A DNA stretch of 14,848 nt from an uncultured Eubacteriales bacterium (GCA_902477055.1 CABSFY010000057.1:1-14848), one strand, 5' to 3'; shown: positions 7,449-14,795, counted from the stretch's first letter. Numbers and translations are program-made. The notes: generated by a model not told the origin, from the sequence alone.

Positions 7449-8084
7449 TCAGGATACCTGCTGCCGCTTTTGGGAAGAAAAATGAAATTTCGATTCGGTG
7501 CCGCTGCGCAGGCGCTTGAAATTGGCTCGGTGGCGTACGGCCACAAACAGGACCATCGCCGCATCGAGCAGGATCGCGGCCAGCGGCGCGTGAAACAGCA
7601 GCAGAAGCAGCGGGCTGCACAGGGTCGAGGCGACCGTGGCCAGCGACATATACTTCGTCGTCAGCAGCAGCACGACCATGAGCAGCGTGACGATCAGGCC
7701 GACGCGCCAATCCGTGACCCAGATGGTCGAGAGGCTGACGAGATAGCCCTTGCCGCCCCGGAAGCGATACCAGACCGGGTAGGCGTGGCCGAGGACGGCG
7801 AACAGGCCCGTATAGGCCGCGCCGAGCTGCCGGCAGTCGAGCTGCCGGCCAAACAGTCCCGCAAACAGCAGCACGACGAGCGCCGCCTTCAGCAGATCGA
7901 GCGCAAGCACAAACCACGCCCATTTGTTTCCGAAGCACCGCTTAAAGTTCGTAAAACCGGGGTTTTTGCTGCCGCAGGTGCGGATATCCTGATGATAGAT
8001 CAGCTTGGAAAACGTGATCGCCGGGTTCCAGCCCGCCACCAGATAGGCGGTGAGCGCGGCGGCGATATAGAGCCATAGCTTCAT
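7449..8084 (-). CDS. plsY: Acyl-phosphate:glycerol-3-phosphate acyltransferase PlsY
   Basis: An integral membrane enzyme that transfers the acyl group of acyl-phosphate to position 1 of glycerol-3-phosphate, making lysophosphatidate, the first step of phospholipid synthesis. The 211 residues fit the family. The three conserved cytoplasmic loops are visible: CGSKNPGFTN (37-46), GHAYPVWYRFRGGKG (99-113) and RHRANFKRLRSGTESK (184-199), between several hydrophobic helices. The first loop differs from the usual GSGNxGATN form, having K for G and F for A. A basic tail of about 15 residues follows the last motif. The gene begins 12 bases after the fakA stop, with a GGGGGC ribosome binding site in the gap. 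Placement after fakB and fakA puts the maker and the user of acyl-phosphate in one transcript. A divergent paralogue alongside a housekeeping PlsY elsewhere in the genome is possible. Confidence 0.93.
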   Translation of the reverse strand: MKLWLYIAAALTAYLVAGWNPAITFSKLIYHQDIRTCGSKNPGFTNFKRCFGNKWAWFVLALDLLKAALVVLLFAGLFGRQLDCRQLGAAYTGLFAVLGHAYPVWYRFRGGKGYLVSLSTIWVTDWRVGLIVTLLMVVLLLTTKYMSLATVASTLCSPLLLLLFHAPLAAILLDAAMVLFVAVRHRANFKRLRSGTESKFHFSSQKRQQVS

Positions 8085-8096
8085 CGCGCCGCCCCC

Positions 8097-9734
8097 TTAT
8101 TCCAGAATCAGGATGTAGTCATAGACCTCCTGTAGGCCGTCCATTAAGTAAATTTCCTTGCCGGGATAGCGCGAAAGCAGCGTCGAGCGCAGCTCCTCGG
8201 CCTCGGCGGGGTCCGCATCCCTGCCGCGCAGCAGCAGGCAGATGTCGTAGTCGGCAAGGCCCAGCTTTTCCGCCGTCCGGCAGGCTGCCGTGAGGCGGGA
8301 GGCATCGGCGGCGAGAATTTCCTTCCCGGAGATGCCAATGTATTCCCCGGCGTGAACCCCCTGCGCGTCGCGGACGCTTCTGGAAACCTCCGCCGTCACC
8401 ACGCCCTGCATCGCCTCGGTCAGCTCGGCGGCGATCTCGTCCGGATCGTCGGAATCGGTCGAATACATGGAAAGCGCCGCGTAGCCGTCGCCGACGGTGT
8501 GGCTCTCGATCACGCGCACGTCGGCATCGGGATGCATCCCGGCCGCCTGCTTGGCCGCGAGAATGATATTGCCGTTGTTCGGCAGGACGAAGATCGTGTC
8601 CGCGTTGGTCTGCCGGAAGGCCGCGAGGAAGTCCTCAGCGGACGGATTGCTGCTCTGCCCGCCGTCCACGACCACGTCCGCGCCGCGCTCGATAAATAGC
8701 TGCTTCAAGCCCGCGCCGGAGGCCACGGCGACGACACCGTAGGGCTTGCGCTCCTGCTGCGGCGCTTCAGCGGCCGGCTCGGTCGTGATATTATTGTGCT
8801 GTAACGACATATTTTCGATCTTGACCTTCAAAAACTCGCCGTACCGCTGGCAGAAGGCCAGCACCCGGTCGGGGGTCATCGTATGGATATGAATTTTCAC
8901 GATGCTGCCGGTCTTGAAAATGACGACGCTGTCGCCGATGCCCTTGAGATAGTCCGTCAGGCGGTCCACCGTAAAGGCCGCGACATCCGTCTTGCAGCGC
9001 TGTAGGCGCAGCAGCAGCTCCGTGCAGTAGCCGTATTCCAGCACGCTGTCCTCGGTAAAGCGGTCGAGGTCCAGCTCTTGTCCGCCGTCCGCGGCGGGAG
9101 CGGTCAGCGGCTCCTCCGCCGCCGTGCCGGAAAGCGCATCCTGCATCCCCTCGACGATATAGATCAGGCCCGCGCCGCCGGAATCCACGACGCCCGCCCT
9201 TTTCAGCACGGGCAGCAGGTCCGGCGTGCGCTCCAGCGTGCGCCTTGCCTCGTCGAGGAAGTCGCGGCAGAGCGCGTCGGGCGTTTCGGCCCCCTTTTGC
9301 GCGGCATAGTCCGTCGCGCAGCGCATGACGGTCAGCATCGTCCCCTCCGTCGGCTCCATGACCGCCTGATAGGCCTGCTCCGTGCCGCATTGCAGCGCAC
9401 GGATGAGCGCCGGGCAGTCCGCCGTTTCGAGGCCGCTCAGGCCGCTGGCGATGCCGTCAAAAATCTGCGATAAGATCACGCCGGAGTTGCCTCTGGCACT
9501 GAGCAGCATCCCGTCGGAAATGCGGCGGGCGGCCTCGGAAACGGTGTCCGCGCCGTCGCCGCCTTTCTCCACACCGCCGAGCGCGGTCAGGAGCATATTG
9601 CTGCCCGTGTCGCCGTCGGGGATGGGAAAGACGTTCAGGTCATTGACCATATCGGCCTTGGAGCGCAGCCGTGCCGCGCCCGCGCGTACCATCCGGGCCA
9701 GCAGCGCGCCGTCGATCGTCCGTGTCTGCTCCAT
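8097..9734 (-). CDS. fakA: Fatty acid kinase catalytic subunit FakA (DAK2 domain, YloV-like)
   Basis: The ATP-dependent kinase that phosphorylates FakB-bound fatty acids to acyl-phosphate in the cytoplasm. The 545 residues match the family length. The N-terminal DAK2/DhaL-type kinase domain carries PIPDGDTGSNM (37-47), whose aspartates bind Mg-ATP, and SARGNSGVILSQIF (79-92). A linker follows, then a middle domain with VKIHIHTMTP and the KIENMSLQHN segment. The C-terminal third, from about residue 330, resembles the DegV/DAK1-like domain that docks FakB. Its ATG at 9734-9732 directly abuts the fakB stop (TAAATG), and the likely ribosome binding site GAGGGA lies inside the end of fakB, so translation is probably coupled and the two subunits made together. 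Dihydroxyacetone kinase is an alternative for isolated DAK2 proteins, but this three-part architecture and the DegV neighbour point to FakA. Confidence 0.93.
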   Translation of the reverse strand: MEQTRTIDGALLARMVRAGAARLRSKADMVNDLNVFPIPDGDTGSNMLLTALGGVEKGGDGADTVSEAARRISDGMLLSARGNSGVILSQIFDGIASGLSGLETADCPALIRALQCGTEQAYQAVMEPTEGTMLTVMRCATDYAAQKGAETPDALCRDFLDEARRTLERTPDLLPVLKRAGVVDSGGAGLIYIVEGMQDALSGTAAEEPLTAPAADGGQELDLDRFTEDSVLEYGYCTELLLRLQRCKTDVAAFTVDRLTDYLKGIGDSVVIFKTGSIVKIHIHTMTPDRVLAFCQRYGEFLKVKIENMSLQHNNITTEPAAEAPQQERKPYGVVAVASGAGLKQLFIERGADVVVDGGQSSNPSAEDFLAAFRQTNADTIFVLPNNGNIILAAKQAAGMHPDADVRVIESHTVGDGYAALSMYSTDSDDPDEIAAELTEAMQGVVTAEVSRSVRDAQGVHAGEYIGISGKEILAADASRLTAACRTAEKLGLADYDICLLLRGRDADPAEAEELRSTLLSRYPGKEIYLMDGLQEVYDYILILE

Positions 9735-10631
9735 TTATTTTCCCTCGGCGGCGAAGGTCACGGTCTTGCCGAAGGCCCAGATGCCGAACGCATCCGGCCC
9801 GATGGAAGCGCCGATGATCGGCCCGATATAGCCGACGGAAATATCCTTGCAGGGGATTGCCGCGCGGATCATTTCCTTTAGCATTTCGATCTCCTCCGGC
9901 TGGCAGTCGGCGTGAGCGAGGTAGACGGTCTGCTGTTCGGGATCGACGATGTTCTCCTTGAGCTGATTGACCAGCTCCTGAAGCGAATTCTTGCGGCCCT
10001 TGACCTTCTTGATGGGGGTCTGTGTGCCGTTGACATCGGAGATCAAAATCGGCTTTACCCCCATCAGATTGCCGAAAAACGCCGACGAGGCCGTCACGCG
10101 GCCGGCCTTTTTCAGATGCTCCAGCGTATGTACAGTGACGTATTGCCGGACCTTCTTACGCATTGCCATGATCTGTTCGTAAATTTCCTTGGCGCTCTTG
10201 CCCTGCGCGGCCAGCTTGGCCGCCTCGATGGCGAGCATTCCCTCGCCGATCGACGCGTTGAGCGAGTCGATGCAGTAAATTTCGGCGTCCGGATGGGCCT
10301 CGAGCAGCTTTTTGGCGGTGACGAAGCCGGTGTTGACCGAGCCGCTCTGCTTCGACGAGCAGGCGATATAAACGATGTCGCAGCCCGCATCCAGATACTG
10401 ATGAAAGATGCGGTTGAATTCCTCGACAGAAACCTGCGCCGTGGTGATGCGCTTGCCGCCGCGGATGGTTTCATAAAGGCGGTGGGCCTCGGCGGGCGTC
10501 CACGTCAGCAGCGCGGGAGCCTCCTTGCCGTCCTCAACCGTGGACATTTTAGCATAATCAATATCGTATGCCTGAAGCTGCTGCGCACTCAGATCGGCGC
10601 AGGAATCGGTGATAATCTTAACTTTTCTCAT
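9735..10631 (-). CDS. fakB: DegV-family fatty-acid-binding protein FakB
   Basis: The fatty-acid carrier subunit of fatty acid kinase: it binds an exogenous fatty acid and presents it to FakA. The 298 residues form the two-domain DegV fold. Visible signatures are IITDSCADLS (6-15), TTAQVSVEEF (63-72, at the place of the usual TSQPS-type loop), YIACSSKQSGSVNT (88-101), IDSLNASIGEG and GRVTASSAFFG. The frame is open 45 codons further upstream, but the ATG at 10631 is chosen because AAGGAGG lies 7 bases before it and the protein then starts directly with the first strand (MRKVKIITDS). Fatty-acid specificity (saturated or unsaturated) cannot be read from the sequence. It is the first gene of the minus-strand unit and is divergent from ohyA. 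Confidence 0.92.
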   Translation of the reverse strand: MRKVKIITDSCADLSAQQLQAYDIDYAKMSTVEDGKEAPALLTWTPAEAHRLYETIRGGKRITTAQVSVEEFNRIFHQYLDAGCDIVYIACSSKQSGSVNTGFVTAKKLLEAHPDAEIYCIDSLNASIGEGMLAIEAAKLAAQGKSAKEIYEQIMAMRKKVRQYVTVHTLEHLKKAGRVTASSAFFGNLMGVKPILISDVNGTQTPIKKVKGRKNSLQELVNQLKENIVDPEQQTVYLAHADCQPEEIEMLKEMIRAAIPCKDISVGYIGPIIGASIGPDAFGIWAFGKTVTFAAEGK

Positions 10632-10638
10632 GTTGTGT

Positions 10639-10645
10639 CCTCCTT
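10639..10645 (-). promoter_or_regulatory. Ribosome binding site of fakB
   Basis: AAGGAGG on the minus strand, 7 bases before the ATG at 10631. It fixes that start against the longer open frame reaching 10766. Confidence 0.85.
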
Positions 10646-10657
10646 CGGGGCGTGCTT

Positions 10658-10667
10658 GTACCGGTAC
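10658..10667. promoter_or_regulatory. 10-base palindrome in the fakB leader, possible operator
   Basis: GTACCGGTAC is a perfect palindrome just upstream of the fakB ribosome binding site and within its probable 5' leader. It could be a repressor site, but the flanks are not symmetric and no regulator is identified. Confidence 0.25.
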
Positions 10668-10714
10668 TTGGAAACGCCGGATTTCGGCATTTTTCGCGGA
10701 GAGTTTAACAGGGA

Positions 10715-10741
10715 ATTCTAAACTGAAACGAAACTCGTCAA
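10715..10741 (-). promoter_or_regulatory. Candidate promoter of the fakB-fakA-plsY unit
   Basis: On the minus strand, TTGACG (10736-10741, five of six -35 bases) is followed after 15 bases by TAGAAT (10715-10720, five of six -10 bases). The spacing is shorter than the usual 16-18, so the assignment is tentative. It would give a leader of about 75-80 bases. Confidence 0.4.
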
Positions 10742-10842
10742 AACCCTTCGTCCGGTTTTTTAGCATTCCGGCGGTTTTGTTGAAATTTTGTACAACACCC
10801 GCCGCGATGCGCAGACTTTTATCACGGCGGCGCTTCTGTCTA

Positions 10843-10870
10843 TTGTAGCGGCCCGGAAAACGGATATAAT
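10843..10870 (+). promoter_or_regulatory. Promoter of ohyA
   Basis: A perfect -10 TATAAT (10865-10870) is preceded at 16 bases by a weak -35 TTGTAG (10843-10848). It lies 34 bases before the ohyA ribosome binding site. The 286-base divergent region thus appears to hold promoters for both ohyA and fakB, allowing shared control. Confidence 0.6.
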
Positions 10871-10903
10871 AAGGCCAGAAAGCAAAACACCGAACAAAAA
10901 CAC

Positions 10904-10909
10904 AGGAGG
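10904..10909 (+). promoter_or_regulatory. Ribosome binding site of ohyA
   Basis: AGGAGG 8 bases before the ATG at 10918, supporting this start. Confidence 0.85.
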
Positions 10910-10917
10910 TTTTCGAT

Positions 10918-12711
10918 ATGTATTATTCCGCAGGCACTTACGAATCCTTTGCCCATCCCGAAAAGCCGGAGGGCGTTGACAAGAAATCCGCGTATATCAT
11001 CGGCACCGGCCTTGCCGGTCTGACGGCGGCGTTCTATCTGGTCCGCGACGGCCAGATGAAGGGCGAGCGCATCCATCTGCTGGAAAAGCTGGATCTGGCC
11101 GGCGGCAGCTGCGACGGCCGCAAGGACGTGACCAAGGGCTTCTTCATGCGCGGCGGCCGCGAGATGGACAACCATTTCGAGGTCATGTGGGACACCTTCC
11201 GCGATGTGCCGTCCATTGAAACGCCGGGCGTTTCCGTGCTGGACGAGTACTACTGGCTCAACAAGCACGACCCGAACTACTCCCTCTGCCGCGCGACGGT
11301 CAATCGCGGCGAGGACGCACACACCGACAAGCAGTTCAAGCTGGACAAGGACTCGGCGATGGCGCTGAGTAAGCTCTTCCTCACGCCGGAAAAGGATCTG
11401 GAGGACAAGAAGATTTCCGACGTGCTGCCCGATTCCTTCTGGAGCACGAACTTCTGGCTGTATTGGCAGACGATGTTCGCCTTCCAGCGCTGGTCGAGCG
11501 CGCTGGAGATGAAGCGTTATCTCTGCCGCTATGTCCACCACATCGACGGTCTGCCCGACTTCAGCGCCCTGCGCTTCACGAAATATAATCAGTACGAGAG
11601 CATGATCCTGCCGCTGGTGAAGTATCTGGAGGCCCACGGCGTGAGCATCGAGTACGGCATGGACGTAAAGAACGTTATCATCAAGAACGAAAACGGCAAG
11701 AAAGTCGCCCGTCAGCTTGTCTACGTCAAGGACGGCAAGGAGCAGACCATCGACCTGACCGAGGACGATCTGGTGTTCATCACCAACGGCTGCTGCACCG
11801 ACACGTCCTGCTACGGCGACCAGACCCACGCGCCCGACCTGTCCGGCGTGAAGAACGGCTTCGGCGAATCGTGGGATATGTGGAAGGCCATCGCGGCGCA
11901 GGCCGAGCACGGCGAATACGGCAACCCCGATAAATTCTGCACCGACGTGGACGCGACGAACTGGATGAGCGCCACCGTCGCGACCTCCGACGAGGAAGTC
12001 ATCCGCCACATCATGAACGTCTGTAAGCGCGACCCGCGCGACGGCAAGGTCACAACCGGCGGCATCGTCACCGTCAAGGACAGCACCGACAACTGGTACC
12101 TCTCCTGGACCATCAACCGCCAGCCGCAGTTCAAGGCGCAAGACAAGAACACGGTTCTTATCTGGCTCTACTCGCTGAACACCGACCGCGAGGGCAACTA
12201 CGTCAAAAAGGCCATGCGCGACTGCACCGGCGAGGAGGTCTGCCGCGAGTGGCTGTACCATATCGGCGTTCCGACGGACAAGATCGATGCGCTTGCACAC
12301 GATTCGTGTAATACCACGACCTGCTTCATGCCGTATATCAACGCGTTCTTCCAGCCGCGCAAGGAATCCGACCGTCCGAAGGTCGTTCCCGACGGCGCCG
12401 TGAACTTCGCCTTCGTCGGCCAGTTCGCCGAAACCCCGCGCGACACCATCTTCACCACCGAGTACTCCATGCGCACCGGTATGGAATCCGTTTATACCCT
12501 GCTGAACGTCGATCGCGGCGTGCCGGAGGTCTGGGGCAGCAAGTACGACGTGCGTGAGATCCTCCGCGCCTGCTACTACGCGATCGATAAGAAGCCGCTG
12601 TCCGAAGCGAAGCTGTCCTTCGCGGAAAAGGAGCTGTTCAAGCTCGTTCTGAAAAAGGCAAAGGGTACCGATCTGGAGCTGCTGTTCAAGGAAAGCGGCC
12701 TCGTCGAATAA
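10918..12711 (+). CDS. ohyA: Oleate hydratase (MCRA family flavoprotein)
   Basis: An FAD-dependent enzyme that adds water to the cis-9 double bond of free oleic, palmitoleic or linoleic acid, giving 10-hydroxy fatty acids; the family was formerly called myosin-cross-reactive antigen. The 597 residues match known members. The FAD-binding Rossmann motif IIGTGLAGLTAAFYL is at 27-41, ending its second strand at E56 (HLLEK). GGREMDNHFEVMWD (79-92) contains E82, and KRYLCRY contains Y201; these align by position with the catalytic glutamate and tyrosine known in the Staphylococcus enzyme. A substrate-proximal segment with NGCCTDTSCYGDQTHAP lies at about 290-306. The start has AGGAGG upstream and the gene is monocistronic, with a promoter before it and a terminator after. 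It stands divergent to fakB-fakA-plsY, which draws on the same free fatty acid pool, so a role in detoxifying or modifying host fatty acids is likely. Confidence 0.96.
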   Translation: MYYSAGTYESFAHPEKPEGVDKKSAYIIGTGLAGLTAAFYLVRDGQMKGERIHLLEKLDLAGGSCDGRKDVTKGFFMRGGREMDNHFEVMWDTFRDVPSIETPGVSVLDEYYWLNKHDPNYSLCRATVNRGEDAHTDKQFKLDKDSAMALSKLFLTPEKDLEDKKISDVLPDSFWSTNFWLYWQTMFAFQRWSSALEMKRYLCRYVHHIDGLPDFSALRFTKYNQYESMILPLVKYLEAHGVSIEYGMDVKNVIIKNENGKKVARQLVYVKDGKEQTIDLTEDDLVFITNGCCTDTSCYGDQTHAPDLSGVKNGFGESWDMWKAIAAQAEHGEYGNPDKFCTDVDATNWMSATVATSDEEVIRHIMNVCKRDPRDGKVTTGGIVTVKDSTDNWYLSWTINRQPQFKAQDKNTVLIWLYSLNTDREGNYVKKAMRDCTGEEVCREWLYHIGVPTDKIDALAHDSCNTTTCFMPYINAFFQPRKESDRPKVVPDGAVNFAFVGQFAETPRDTIFTTEYSMRTGMESVYTLLNVDRGVPEVWGSKYDVREILRACYYAIDKKPLSEAKLSFAEKELFKLVLKKAKGTDLELLFKESGLVE

Positions 12712-12741
12712 GCCCGGCACGCGTCAAATTCACCCAACACT

Positions 12742-12786
12742 ACCCCGGCAGCCGATGCACTGCACCGACCGCCGGGGTTTTCCTTT
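12742..12786 (+). terminator. Rho-independent terminator of ohyA
   Basis: The arms ACCCCGGC (12742-12749) and GCCGGGGT (12771-12778) pair perfectly around a 21-base loop, and a T-rich run TTTTCCTTT follows. It lies 30 bases after the ohyA stop. Confidence 0.85.
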
Positions 12787-12789
12787 GTA

Positions 12790-12852
12790 AAATCGCCGCA
12801 GGTGCGATCATCGACCGCCCACCCCCGCGCCCGCAGGCGCACGCTGCGATTT
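12790..12852. repeat. Imperfect inverted repeat in the ohyA-regulator intergenic region
   Basis: AAATCGCCGCAGGTGCG (12790-12806) faces CGCACGCTGCGATTT (12838-12852), pairing with small bulges around a C-rich centre that itself contains GCGCCCGCAGGCGC. The 348 bases from 12712 to 13059 hold no credible gene: they contain the ohyA terminator, this repeat, a GGGGGAGGTCGCCTCGCCC hairpin at about 12890-12908, a CCGGCCGGCCGG palindrome at 12933-12944, and the promoter of the next operon. It looks like a site of accumulated short palindromic repeats. Confidence 0.5.
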
Positions 12853-12953
12853 GGATTGCAGCAAAAATCGAAGTGCCAACAGCGGCGAAGGGGGAGGTCG
12901 CCTCGCCCTACGAACGGTGTTCGGCAGTGCGTCCGGCCGGCCGGCGAGGGGCA

Positions 12954-12982
12954 TTGACAGGGTGGGAAAACTCCTGTAAAAT
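12954..12982 (+). promoter_or_regulatory. Strong sigma-A promoter of the two-component operon
   Basis: A perfect -35 TTGACA (12954-12959) and a near-perfect -10 TAAAAT (12977-12982) are spaced by the ideal 17 bases. The leader to the regulator's ATG is about 70 bases. Confidence 0.85.
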
Positions 12983-13045
12983 ATTCACGCAGGCGGGACA
13001 TTTCGCTTCGCTAAACCCGACGGAACGAACCGGAGGGGGCCTGTT

Positions 13046-13052
13046 GAGGAGG
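13046..13052 (+). promoter_or_regulatory. Ribosome binding site of the response regulator
   Basis: GAGGAGG 7 bases before the ATG at 13060. Confidence 0.8.
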
Positions 13053-13059
13053 TTGTGTC

Positions 13060-13734
13060 ATGTTTCATATTCTCGTCGCGGACGACGACAAGCACACCCG
13101 GATGCTGCTGCGCGCCGTGCTGGAAAACGCAAATTACACCGTCAGCACCGCAGCCAACGGCGCTGAGGCGCTGGAGCTTTTGGACCGGGAGCATATTGAT
13201 TTGGTCGTTTTAGACATCATGATGCCACAGATGGACGGCTACGAATTCACGCGGCTGGTCCGCGAAACGGACAACGCGCTGCCCATCCTGATGGTCACGG
13301 CCAAGCACCTGCCTGCCGACGAGAAGAAGGGCTTCCTCGTCGGGACGGACGACTACATCACCAAGCCGATCGACGAGGAAAAGCTGCTGCTGCGCATCCG
13401 GGCGCTGCTGCGCCGCGCGAAGATCGTCAGTGAGCAGAAAATCACCGTCGGCGATGTCGTATTGAATTACAATTCCTTCACCGTTACAAAAAACGGCGTG
13501 TCGCAAGAGCTGCCGCAGAAGGAATTCCTTTTGCTTTATAAGCTGCTCTCCTACCCCGGCCAGATCTTCACGCGCATCCAGCTTATGGACGAGATCTGGG
13601 GGACGGACAGCGAAACCGGTTGGGAAACCGTAACGGTACACGTCGGGCGGCTGCGCAAGCGCTTTGAGGGTTGGGACGAATTCGAGATCGTCGCCGTGCG
13701 CGGCCTCGGCTATAAGGCGGTGAAAAGGTCATGA
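13060..13734 (+). CDS. OmpR/PhoB-family response regulator
   Basis: A 224-residue DNA-binding response regulator. The receiver domain (about 1-118) has the acidic pocket at ADDD (7-10), the phosphoacceptor D52 in LVVLDIMMPQMDG, T80 in MVTAK and the conserved K102 in YITKPID. The C-terminal winged-helix domain (about 128-222) carries the usual LPQKEFLLLYKLLSYPGQIFTR, the recognition helix region TVTVHVGRLRKRF and the wing VRGLGYKA. It is first in a two-gene operon behind a strong promoter, and its stop overlaps the kinase start by four bases (ATGA at 13731-13734), so the pair is co-expressed. The stimulus and target genes cannot be read from sequence. Its proximity to ohyA and fakB makes them candidate targets but is no proof. 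Confidence 0.95.
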   Translation: MFHILVADDDKHTRMLLRAVLENANYTVSTAANGAEALELLDREHIDLVVLDIMMPQMDGYEFTRLVRETDNALPILMVTAKHLPADEKKGFLVGTDDYITKPIDEEKLLLRIRALLRRAKIVSEQKITVGDVVLNYNSFTVTKNGVSQELPQKEFLLLYKLLSYPGQIFTRIQLMDEIWGTDSETGWETVTVHVGRLRKRFEGWDEFEIVAVRGLGYKAVKRS

Positions 13735-14795
13735 AGGAGAAAAAGCATTCCGGGCGGCTGGCGCTGGCGCTGCTGTTTTCCGGCCTTGTGTTCCTGACGA
13801 ACACCCTCGCGCTGCTGGCGACGTTTCTTATCATGCACGTTCTGGCGCAGCTGAGCGTGATCGAAATGGGCAGCAGCCCCATGGAGCTGCTCAGCGTGCT
13901 GCAATTCGTGTTCTGGTCAAGCCTCCTGATCGGTCTGCTGCTGACGAGCACGGCGGGTCGGCTGCCGCTGCGGCCGATCAACCGCCTCACCGACCAGCTC
14001 AACCGGCTGGCGGGCGGCGACTTCAAGGCGCGGCTGCACTTCGGCAAGCCGCTCGGCGAGCATCCGACCTTCAAACAGATCGAAAAGAGCTTCAATCGCG
14101 CCGCCGAGGAGCTGGAACACACCGAAATGCTCCGCAGCGACTTTATCAACAACTTTTCCCACGAATTCAAGACCCCGATCGTTTCCATTGCGGGCTTTGC
14201 CAAGCTGCTGCGGCGCGGGAGCCTCACGCCCGAGCAGCAGTCGGAGTATCTGGAGGTCATTGAGGAGGAATCCCTGCGCCTCGCCGCGCTGGCAAACAAC
14301 GTGCTGAATCTGACGCAGGTGGAAAACCAGACCATTTTGACCGATATTACGACATTGAATCTGTCCGAACAGATTCGCGGCGCGGTGCTGCTGCTGGCGG
14401 AAAAATGGATGCCGAAACGCCTCGACATAGACCTGCAATTCGGCGAATATACCATCGCGGCGAACGAGGAGCTGCTCAAGCAGGTTTGGATCAACCTGTT
14501 AGATAACGCAATCAAGTTTTCCGAGCCGGGCGGCACGGTCGCGGTCGAGATCACCGAGGCGGACGACACGCTTGCCATAAGTGTTTTGAACCACGGCAAG
14601 GACATCCCGCCCGACAGCATCGCACATATTTTCAACAAGTTTTATCAGGCCGACGAGTCGCACTCCTCCGAGGGCAACGGCATCGGTCTGGCGGTCGTGA
14701 AGAAGGTCTGCCTGCTGCACGGCGGCAGCGTGACCGTCACCAGCGGCGGCGGCACGACCGCCTTCACCGTCCGCCTGCCCAAAAGCCGGGATTAA
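13731..14795 (+). CDS. Sensor histidine kinase (HAMP, HisKA, HATPase), short-loop membrane sensor
   Basis: A 354-residue membrane histidine kinase, partner of the preceding regulator. Two transmembrane helices (about 10-38 and 52-73) leave only a short extracytoplasmic loop of some 12-15 residues, so it has no room for an external sensor domain and probably senses the membrane or a partner protein. A HAMP-like linker follows (about 76-130). The H-box FSHEFKTPI places the phosphorylated histidine at H144. The N-box NLLDNAIKFSEPGG has N259. The first G-box region reads VLNHGKDIPPDSI, with N where many kinases have the D of DxGxG, a known variant. FNKFYQADES (F-box) and GNGIGLAVVKKV (G2) complete the ATPase domain. 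It looks intact and functional, and ends with TAA at 14793-14795. No intrinsic terminator is seen in the 53 bases left. Confidence 0.94.
   Translation: MKEKKHSGRLALALLFSGLVFLTNTLALLATFLIMHVLAQLSVIEMGSSPMELLSVLQFVFWSSLLIGLLLTSTAGRLPLRPINRLTDQLNRLAGGDFKARLHFGKPLGEHPTFKQIEKSFNRAAEELEHTEMLRSDFINNFSHEFKTPIVSIAGFAKLLRRGSLTPEQQSEYLEVIEEESLRLAALANNVLNLTQVENQTILTDITTLNLSEQIRGAVLLLAEKWMPKRLDIDLQFGEYTIAANEELLKQVWINLLDNAIKFSEPGGTVAVEITEADDTLAISVLNHGKDIPPDSIAHIFNKFYQADESHSSEGNGIGLAVVKKVCLLHGGSVTVTSGGGTTAFTVRLPKSRD

Noticed and set aside
10632..10766. A 45-codon N-terminal extension of FakB
   Set aside because: It covers the candidate promoter and the AAGGAGG sequence; DegV proteins begin directly with the KIITDS strand.
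10840..12720. A 626-codon open frame on the minus strand opposite ohyA
   Set aside because: An antisense shadow of a strongly codon-biased gene: no domain, no ribosome binding site, and it runs through the ohyA promoter and ribosome binding site.
12712..13059. Possible CRISPR array or small RNA gene in the repeat-rich intergenic region
   Set aside because: There are no regularly spaced direct repeats, only unrelated inverted repeats, and no cas genes are nearby.
13583..14638. A 351-codon minus-strand frame opposite the histidine kinase
   Set aside because: Ser/Arg-rich shadow of the kinase frame, with no family resemblance.
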